A DNA stretch of 41,745 nucleotides, from assembly GCA_002205125.1 (NCBI GenBank), contig NIOE01000022.1, positions 1 through 41,745 of the forward strand. The letters run 5' to 3'. This DNA comes from Roseateles noduli (lineage in GTDB: Bacteria; Pseudomonadota; Gammaproteobacteria; Burkholderiales; Burkholderiaceae_C). A program made the position numbers and the translations under genes. Of this stretch, positions 36,099-41,745 are shown in pieces (position 1 is the first letter of the stretch; every line of letters starts with the position of its first letter). Under the pieces are notes generated by a model that did not search any database, was not told the DNA's origin, and saw nothing but the letters and a program-made list of their open reading frames with translations.

Positions 36099-39000
36099 AT
36101 GGATATCTCACGCTTCTTCATCGAGCGGCCGCGCTTTGCGTCGGTCCTCTCGATCTTCATCTTCCTGGTGGGCCTGCTGGCGATCTTCCGGCTGCCCATC
36201 TCCGAGTACCCCGAGGTCGCGCCGCCGCAGGTCGTCGTGCGCGCCCAGTTCCCCGGCGCCAACCCGCGCGTGATCTCCGAGACGGTGGCGACACCGCTCG
36301 AGGAACAGATCAACGGGCTGGAAAACGTCCTGTACTTCGACAGCCAGGCCACCGCTGACGGCGGCATGACCCTGACGGTCACCTTCAAGATCGGCACCAA
36401 CCCGGAAGCCGCGGAAACGGCGGTCCAGAACCGCATCAACCGCGCGCTGCCGCGCCTGCCCGACATCGTCCGGCAGATCGGCGTGACGACCGAGAAGTCC
36501 AGTCCCAACCTGACCATGGTCGTCCACATGGTCAGCCCGGACAACAGCCGCGACGCGCTGTACCTGCGCAACTACGCGCAGCTGCAGGTCCGCGACGAGC
36601 TGCTGCGCGTGCAGGGCATGGGCTCGGTGCAGGTGTTCGGCTCCGGCGACTACGCGATGCGCATCTGGCTGGATCCGGCCAAGCTGGCCGGTCGCGGCCT
36701 GACCGCGTCCGACGTCACCAACGCCATCCGTGAGCAGAACACGCAGGTCGCGGCTGGTGTCGTCGGCGCGCCGCCGGCGCCCAAGGGCACCGACTTCCAG
36801 CTGCAGATCAACACGCAGGGCCGCCTCGTCACCGAAGAAGAGTTCGCCGACGTCATCATCCGCACCGACACCGCCACCGGCGGCCTGGTGCGCGTGCGCG
36901 ACGTGGGCCGCGTCGAGATGGGCCCCGGCACCTACGCGCTGCGCAGCCTGCTGAACAACAAGGAAGCGGTCGGCATCGGCATCTTCCAGGCGCCGCAGTC
37001 CAACGCGCTCAACATCTCCAAGGATGTGCGCGCGACGATGGAGCGCCTGAAGGCCACCTTCCCCGCCGGCGTCAGCTACGACATCGTCTACGACCCGACG
37101 CGCTTCGTCGCCACGTCCATCGAGAAGGTGATCCACACCCTGATCGAGGCCGTGCTGCTGGTCGTGCTGGTGGTGATCATCTTCCTGCAGACCTGGCGCG
37201 CGTCCATCATCCCGCTGCTGGCGGTGCCGGTGTCCATCGTGGGCACGTTCGCGGTGCTGCTGCTGCTGGGCTACTCGATCAACACGCTGACCCTGTTCGG
37301 GCTGGTGCTCGCGATCGGTATCGTGGTCGACGACGCGATCGTGGTGGTCGAGAACGTCGAGCGCAACCTCGAGGACGGGCTCACGCCGCACGCCGCGACG
37401 ATCAAGGCGATGCAGGAGGTCTCCGGGCCCATCATCGCGATCGCGCTGGTGCTGTGCGCGGTGTTCATCCCGCTGACCTTCGTCCCGGGCCTGTCGGGCC
37501 AGTTCTATCGCCAGTTCGCGGTCACGATCGCGATCTCGACGGTGATCTCGGCGTTCAACTCGCTGACCCTGTCGCCCGCCATGGCGGCCTTGCTGCTGCG
37601 TCCGCACGACGCGCCCAAGGACCCGATCATGAAGGTGATGGACAAGCTGTTCGGCCGGTTCTTCCACTGGTTCAACTGCTTCTTCCAGCGCCGCAGCGAA
37701 GGCTACAGCCGCGGCGTCACCGGCATCCTGAAGCGCAAGGGCGGCGCGCTGGTCGTCTACGCGATCCTGCTGGGCCTGACCGCCCTGCTGTTCACGCGCA
37801 TCCCGTCGGGCTTCGTGCCGGCGCCGGACAAGCAGTACCTGATCGGCATCGCGCAGCTGCCGGCGGGCGCCACGCTGGACCGCACCGAGGAAGTCATCCG
37901 GCGCATGAGCGACATCGCGCTGAAGGTGCCCGGCATCCGCGACTCGATCGCCTTCCCCGGCCTGTCGATCGCCGGCTTCTCGGCCGCGCCCAACGAAGGC
38001 ATCGTGTTCTTCGGCCTGGACGAATTCGAGAACCGGACCTCCGCCGACAAGTCCAAGGACGCGATCCTGGGCAAGGTCAACGGGGCGATCCAGCAGATCC
38101 AGGGCGCGCGCATGTTCGTGGTGCCGCCGCCGGCGGTGGACGGCCTGGGCAACGCGGGCGGCTTCAAGGTGCAGGTGCAGGATCGCGCCGGCCTCGGCGA
38201 GCAGGCCCTGTTCGGCTCCGTCTGGGGCACGCTGGGTCCGATCTACGGCGACCCGAAGAGCGGCATCGGCACGCCGTACTCGACCTACGACATCAACGTC
38301 CCTCAGCTCTTCGCCCACGTCGACCGGGTGAAGGCCAAGCAGATGGGCGTGAAGCTGCAGGACATCTACGACACGCTGCAGATCAACCTCGGCTCGCTGT
38401 ACGTCAACGACTTCAGCCGCTTCGGCAAGACGTACCAGGTCATCGTGCAGGCGGACGCGCCCTACCGCGCCAACGCCGGCAGCATCACCGACCTGAAGAC
38501 GCGCAACGAGCGCAACGAGATGGTGCCGCTGGGCGCGCTGATGAACGTCGATCCGACCTTCGGACCGACGCGCGTCACACGCTACAACGGCTTCCCGAGC
38601 GCGGACATCAACGGCGCGGCCAAGCCCGGCTTCTCCAGCGGCCAGGCCGAGGCGGAGATCGAGCAGCGCCTGAAGAACCTGCCGCGCGGCATGACCTACG
38701 AGTGGACGGAGCTGACTTACCAGGACCGGCTGACCCGCGACATCAAGGTTGGCGGCTTCGCGATCCCGACGCTGGGCGCGGTGCTGGCGATCTCGGTGCT
38801 GCTGGTGGTGCTGGTCCTTGCGGCGCAGTATGAAAGCTGGTCGCTGCCGCTGGCCATCATCCTGATCGTGCCGATGTGCATCCTGTCCGCGCTCTTCGGC
38901 GTGTGGCTGTCGCACTTCCCGCCGTTCGCGCAGGCCGGGGATCTCAACATCTTCTCGCAGGTGGCGCTGGTGGTGCTGGTCGGGCTGGCGTGCAAGAACG

Positions 39001-39401
39001 CGATCCTGATCGTCGAGTTCGCCAAGGAACTCGAGGAACGCGGCGAAGCGCTGCACGACGCCATCATCCACGCCTGCCGCATGCGGCTGCGTCCGATCCT
39101 GATGACCTCCATCGCCTTCTGCGCGGGTGTCATTCCTCTCATCCTCGGGAGTGGGGCGGGCAGCGAGATGCGTCGCGCGATGGGCATCGCGGTGTTCTCG
39201 GGCATGGTCGGGGTGACGCTGTTCGGCATCTTCCTGACGCCGGTGTTCTACGCGCTGCTGCGCAAGAGCACGGAGAAGAAGCGGGCTCACGCGGTCGAGC
39301 TGCGTCATCAGATCGATGCCGCCGCCCATCCGTTCCATCCGGGCGTCGACGACGCCGACCCGCCCAAGGGCGGCACGCCTTCGCCGAAGGGGGGCGCATG
39401 A
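36099..39401 (+). CDS. RND multidrug efflux pump, HAE1 family
   Basis: An 1100-residue inner-membrane antiporter of the AcrB/MexF class. MDISRFFIERPRFASVLSIF is the standard N-terminus. TM4 carries the proton-relay Asp pair in GIVVDDAIVVVENVERN, and TM10 the Lys in LVGLACKNAILIVEF. Also present are FPGLSGQFYRQFAVTIAIST and ILMTSIAFCAGVIPLILGSG. Both large periplasmic loops have normal size. About 35 extra charged and Pro/Gly-rich residues at the C-terminus (KGGTPSPKGGA) are not usual. It ejects drugs or solvents through the adaptor and the outer-membrane factor. The substrate is unknown; overall resemblance is closer to MexF/BpeF than to AcrB. Its TGA overlaps the next ATG. Confidence 0.96.
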   Translation: MDISRFFIERPRFASVLSIFIFLVGLLAIFRLPISEYPEVAPPQVVVRAQFPGANPRVISETVATPLEEQINGLENVLYFDSQATADGGMTLTVTFKIGTNPEAAETAVQNRINRALPRLPDIVRQIGVTTEKSSPNLTMVVHMVSPDNSRDALYLRNYAQLQVRDELLRVQGMGSVQVFGSGDYAMRIWLDPAKLAGRGLTASDVTNAIREQNTQVAAGVVGAPPAPKGTDFQLQINTQGRLVTEEEFADVIIRTDTATGGLVRVRDVGRVEMGPGTYALRSLLNNKEAVGIGIFQAPQSNALNISKDVRATMERLKATFPAGVSYDIVYDPTRFVATSIEKVIHTLIEAVLLVVLVVIIFLQTWRASIIPLLAVPVSIVGTFAVLLLLGYSINTLTLFGLVLAIGIVVDDAIVVVENVERNLEDGLTPHAATIKAMQEVSGPIIAIALVLCAVFIPLTFVPGLSGQFYRQFAVTIAISTVISAFNSLTLSPAMAALLLRPHDAPKDPIMKVMDKLFGRFFHWFNCFFQRRSEGYSRGVTGILKRKGGALVVYAILLGLTALLFTRIPSGFVPAPDKQYLIGIAQLPAGATLDRTEEVIRRMSDIALKVPGIRDSIAFPGLSIAGFSAAPNEGIVFFGLDEFENRTSADKSKDAILGKVNGAIQQIQGARMFVVPPPAVDGLGNAGGFKVQVQDRAGLGEQALFGSVWGTLGPIYGDPKSGIGTPYSTYDINVPQLFAHVDRVKAKQMGVKLQDIYDTLQINLGSLYVNDFSRFGKTYQVIVQADAPYRANAGSITDLKTRNERNEMVPLGALMNVDPTFGPTRVTRYNGFPSADINGAAKPGFSSGQAEAEIEQRLKNLPRGMTYEWTELTYQDRLTRDIKVGGFAIPTLGAVLAISVLLVVLVLAAQYESWSLPLAIILIVPMCILSALFGVWLSHFPPFAQAGDLNIFSQVALVVLVGLACKNAILIVEFAKELEERGEALHDAIIHACRMRLRPILMTSIAFCAGVIPLILGSGAGSEMRRAMGIAVFSGMVGVTLFGIFLTPVFYALLRKSTEKKRAHAVELRHQIDAAAHPFHPGVDDADPPKGGTPSPKGGA

Positions 39402-40837
39402 TGTTCTTCCGAGTCTCTCTGATGGCCGCCGCGGCGGCCGCCACGGTGGCGCTCACCGGCTGCTCGACAGCCCCGGCGCCGAAGAAGTCTGAAGTGCCCC
39501 TGGCGAATGGCTTCGCCAACGCGCCGCAGGGCGACAGCGCCACGCTGGCGCAGGCGCCGGTGGGTCGCTTCTGGCAGGGCTTCAACGACAGCGGGCTGGA
39601 CTCGCTGGTGTCTCGCGCGCTGCAGGCCAACACGGACCTGCGCATCGCTTCGGCCAACCTGCGTGAAGCGCGGGCGCTGTCGCGCTTCGCGGATGCGCAG
39701 CTGTTCCCGACCGTCGACCTGACGGCCGGCGCCGGTCGCGCCCGCGCGCCGGACTACCAGGGCAACCCGCAGAGCGGCAACGCGTTCTCGGTCGGCTTCG
39801 ACGTGCGGTGGGAGGCGGACCTGTTCGGTCGCCTGTCCGACGAGCGCCGTGCCACCGCGGCCGAGTTGCTGGCCGGCGAGGCGGGCCTGCGTTCGGCGCA
39901 GGTCAGTGTCGCGGCGGAAGTGGCACGCAACTACTTCGAGCTGCGTGGTCTGCAGGAGCAACTGCGCGTCGCCCAGCAATCGGTGGAGACGCAGCAGGGC
40001 GCGCTGAAGCTGGTGGCCGGTCGCCAGGAAGCGGGTCGCGGCAACGGCTTCGACACCGAGCGCGCCCGCGCGCTGGTGCAGAGCACGGTGGCCACGATTC
40101 CCGCGCTGGAGATGGCGCTGGCGCGCACGCGCTATCGCCTGGCCGTGCTGACGGGCCAGCCGCCGACGGCGCTCGACGTGGAACTGTCCGACGTCAAGCC
40201 GCTGCCGGGCCTGAAGACGATCGCGCTGGACCGCATCGGCACGCCGGAGGATCTGCTGCGTCGTCGTCCGGACGTCCGCGCGGCGGAAGCGCAGGCGGCC
40301 GCGGCTGCGGCGCGCGTCGGCGTGGCGCGTTCGTCGATGTTCCCGCGCATCACGTTGGGCGGCACGATCGGCCAGAACGCCTCGCGCATCGGCGACCTGG
40401 GCGACGGTCCGGCGTATGCCTACAACCTCGGCGCGCAGCTGGTGTGGAACCTGATCGACTTCGGTCGCATCCGCGCCCAGATCGCAGCGGCGGACGCGCG
40501 CAACGAGGCGGCCTTCATCAGCTACGAGCGCACCGTGCTCGCCGCGCTGGAGGAAACCGAAGGCGCGCTGGTGACCTACAACCGCAGCCAGCAGCAGGCG
40601 CAGGCGCTGTTCGACGCGGCGGTCTCGGCGGAACGCGCGGCCAACATCGCGCGCGAGCGCTTCAAGGTCGGCATCAGCGACTTCCTCGCCGTCCTGGACG
40701 CCGAGCGTGAACTGCTGACCGCGCGCAACCAGCTGGCGCAATCGCAGACGGCGGCGGCGACCTCGCTGGTCGGCGTCTACAAGGCGCTGGCGGGCGGCAT
40801 CGATGCCGAGGCGCCGCCAGCAACGGCGATGCGCTGA
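39398..40837 (+). CDS. outer-membrane efflux factor lipoprotein, NodT/OprM family
   Basis: A 479-residue TolC-like protein. The signal peptide has a lipobox (VALTGC, Cys21). Two repeats of the TolC fold are visible: DLRIASANLREARALSRFADA and GFDVRWEADLFGRLSDE in the first, LLRRRPDVRAAEAQAAAAAARVGVA and LGAQLVWNLIDFGRIRAQ in the second. Typical closing sequence is ERFKVGISDFLAVLDAERELL. It forms the trimeric outer-membrane exit duct of the upstream pump. ATG at 39398 overlaps the pump stop (ATGATG), so it is translationally coupled. No terminator hairpin with T run follows; the first downstream structures are extragenic palindromes. Confidence 0.95.
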   Translation: MMFFRVSLMAAAAAATVALTGCSTAPAPKKSEVPLANGFANAPQGDSATLAQAPVGRFWQGFNDSGLDSLVSRALQANTDLRIASANLREARALSRFADAQLFPTVDLTAGAGRARAPDYQGNPQSGNAFSVGFDVRWEADLFGRLSDERRATAAELLAGEAGLRSAQVSVAAEVARNYFELRGLQEQLRVAQQSVETQQGALKLVAGRQEAGRGNGFDTERARALVQSTVATIPALEMALARTRYRLAVLTGQPPTALDVELSDVKPLPGLKTIALDRIGTPEDLLRRRPDVRAAEAQAAAAAARVGVARSSMFPRITLGGTIGQNASRIGDLGDGPAYAYNLGAQLVWNLIDFGRIRAQIAAADARNEAAFISYERTVLAALEETEGALVTYNRSQQQAQALFDAAVSAERAANIARERFKVGISDFLAVLDAERELLTARNQLAQSQTAAATSLVGVYKALAGGIDAEAPPATAMR

Positions 40838-40879
40838 ACTGGTCCGACCTCTTCGCCAGAAGCTCGGTTTCCCGAGACT

Positions 40880-40916
40880 CCCTCTCCCGCACTGCGGGAG
40901 AGGGCGGGGGTGAGGG
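40880..40916. repeat. extragenic palindrome, copy B
   Basis: CCCTCTCCCGC-ACT-GCGGGAGAGGG (40880-40904) with the G-rich arm GGGGGTGAGGG on the right, as in copy A. It lies 43 bp after the efflux operon. With copy C it forms a larger head-to-head pair, separated by 17 bp. Confidence 0.95.
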
Positions 40917-40933
40917 TCGTCGTACTGCCACCA

Positions 40934-40972
40934 CCCTCACCCCAACCCCTCTCCCGCAGTGCGGGAGAGGGG
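40934..40972. repeat. extragenic palindrome, copy C
   Basis: CCCTCACCCCAA then CCCCTCTCCCGC-AGT-GCGGGAGAGGGG (40946-40972); opposite orientation to copies A and B. Similarity to copy D continues on the right for about 25 bp (GGGCTCAAGAGAGGC against GGGCTCAGGAGAATC). Confidence 0.95.
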
Positions 40973-41010
40973 CTACAGAGGGCTCAAGAGAGGCGAATGG
41001 GGACTGAACC

Positions 41011-41382
41011 TCAGGCCCGGCGCTTCTCCAGCCACTGCAGGACGACCGTCAAAATGTCGTCGAGTTGCAGCAGTGCTTCGCGGTCAGTGAAGCGCATGAC
41101 ATGAAAGCCCATCGCATTCATCGCGGCCGTTCGCTGAGCATCGGCTGCTGCGATTTCAGGGCTGAAGTGCTGCCCACCATCAAGCTCGATCACCAATCCC
41201 GCTTCAGTGCAAGCAAAGTCGGCAAAGTACGGGCCGATCGGATGTTGCCGCCGGAACTTGTAGCCCTCAAGCCGCCGATCGCGCAAGCGATACCAGAGCG
41301 CGCGCTCAGCATCTGTGCAAACTCGCCGAAGGCGGCGGGCTCCGGTCTTTGGACGGAAGAAGGGGTCTTCGGTGCAGGCCAT
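41011..41382 (-). CDS. DUF559 endonuclease-like protein
   Basis: A 123-residue protein of the DUF559 family, which has the fold of very-short-patch repair (Vsr) and other PD-(D/E)XK-like nucleases. Visible elements are LRRVCTDAERALWYRLRDRRL, FRRQHPIGPYFADFAC, and the core VIELDGGQH (acidic pair with His), then RTAAMNAMGFHVMRFTDRE. The length matches the family's compact single-domain forms. No methylase or helicase is next to it. It is bracketed by same-orientation palindromes C and D. The biological role of DUF559 is unknown; DNA nicking or repair is the usual guess. Confidence 0.9.
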   Translation of the reverse strand: MACTEDPFFRPKTGARRLRRVCTDAERALWYRLRDRRLEGYKFRRQHPIGPYFADFACTEAGLVIELDGGQHFSPEIAAADAQRTAAMNAMGFHVMRFTDREALLQLDDILTVVLQWLEKRRA

Positions 41383-41409
41383 GGGAACAAGTTTGAGGCC
41401 GTGCGCAGA

Positions 41410-41448
41410 CCCTCACCCCAACCCCTCTCCCGCGGTGCGGGAGAGGGG
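41410..41448. repeat. extragenic palindrome, copy D
   Basis: CCCTCACCCCAA followed by CCCCTCTCCCGC-GGT-GCGGGAGAGGGG, the same orientation as copy C and 438 bp from its end, just upstream of the DUF559 start codon. Confidence 0.95.
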
Positions 41449-41641
41449 CTCACGAGGGGCTCAGGAGAATCCTAGAGAGAGACACAAGAGAGGTCCAAGA
41501 CACGCTCGGAGAGAACTCACGTCAGGCTCGAACAGATCCCAAGAGGACCTGGAAGAGATCAGAGAAGGAGCTTGACCGGCGCACAGGAGAGGCTCGAAGG
41601 GAGCACAGGCGGCGCTGAGACGGCAGCGAGCGGTTGTGGCT

Positions 41642-41664
41642 CCCTCTCCCGCACCGCGGGAGAG
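41642..41664. repeat. extragenic palindrome, copy E (interrupted)
   Basis: CCCTCTCCCGC-ACC-GCGGGAGAG stops short at 41664, where every other copy continues GGG plus a rich arm. The transposase gene end begins 8 bp later. The region 41449-41641 before it is GA-rich and shows no gene. Confidence 0.8.
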
Positions 41665-41672
41665 CAACCGTG

Positions 41673-41745
41673 TCAAGCGACGGTGGGATTTCTCCAAGGC
41701 TCACCGGACTTGAGGATGGCGTTGAGGATGATCAGTAGCTTGCGC
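41673..41745 (-). mobile_element. 3' end of IS110-family transposase (runs off window)
   Basis: The last 23 codons of a minus-strand gene that continues beyond 41745. The visible protein is RKLLIILNAILKSGEPWRNP plus TVA and a TGA stop. The pattern KLLxxLNAxLKxGxPW is characteristic of the C-terminus of IS110-family transposases. Only about 8 bp separate the stop from the broken palindrome, which suits an IS110-type right end with a very short non-coding flank. Whether the element is intact cannot be seen. Confidence 0.7.

Noticed and set aside
36108-39338. A 1076-codon minus-strand open frame opposite the RND pump.
   Set aside because: It is the mirror of a high-GC gene. The product is His/Arg/Asp/Val-biased without motifs, while the plus strand encodes a full pump.
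40880-41664. Repeated palindromes considered as a CRISPR array.
   Set aside because: Spacing is irregular (17 to about 440 bp), orientation alternates, a gene lies between units and no cas gene is present.

Overview
The window is GC-rich chromosomal DNA from a Gram-negative bacterium, most probably a betaproteobacterium of the order Burkholderiales (my guess is the Roseateles/Mitsuaria/Rubrivivax neighbourhood). The reasons are the strong GC bias at third codon positions, a secreted DUF4148 protein, a KgtP-like permease, a proteobacterial Psd, a TrpRS with a C-terminal tail, and an RND/NodT efflux operon. This placement is inferred from protein resemblance; no rRNA or tRNA gene is present to confirm it.

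Layout. 1-5832: a thioredoxin-like gene, a 54-residue basic microprotein, and a minus-strand block reading ECF sigma factor -> membrane protein (ATGA overlap) -> secreted heptad-repeat protein -> SNF2 helicase. 5833-6426 has no gene but carries several hairpins and a textbook terminator. 6427-10288: TSUP permease, HDOD protein, membrane diguanylate cyclase and an outer-membrane-like protein. 10343-11098: an FMN riboswitch in front of a lone type II lumazine synthase (ribH). 11237-14513: RluA-type pseudouridine synthase, a periplasmic binding protein and a divergent MurA paralogue. 14765-21503: RDD membrane protein with an Ala/Pro repeat, tRNA hydroxylase TrhO, psd, trpS, a FadD-type acyl-CoA ligase and a YkvA-like protein. 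21504-25648: LysR regulator, a candidate structured small RNA, DUF4148 protein, LysE exporter and kgtP. 25655-29565: SulP transporter, aldose-epimerase-like protein and a degenerate HD-GYP protein. 29818-34504: divergent cadR/cadA heavy-metal module and a POT peptide transporter. 34887-40837: a complete tripartite RND efflux operon (adaptor, pump, outer-membrane factor) with a perfect palindromic operator candidate upstream. 40880-41745: a cluster of extragenic palindromes bracketing a DUF559 nuclease-like gene, then the 3' end of an IS110-like transposase that appears to interrupt one palindrome.

Most genes are ordinary chromosomal functions. The parts least explained by known families are: a ~110-nt structured RNA candidate with an exposed anti-Shine-Dalgarno segment and terminator (22640-22755, minus strand); the palindrome/DUF559/IS110 cluster at the right edge; the sigma-factor operon with the heptad-repeat secreted protein; the gene-free region 5833-6426; and the MurA paralogue that keeps catalytic residues but has a divergent C-terminus.
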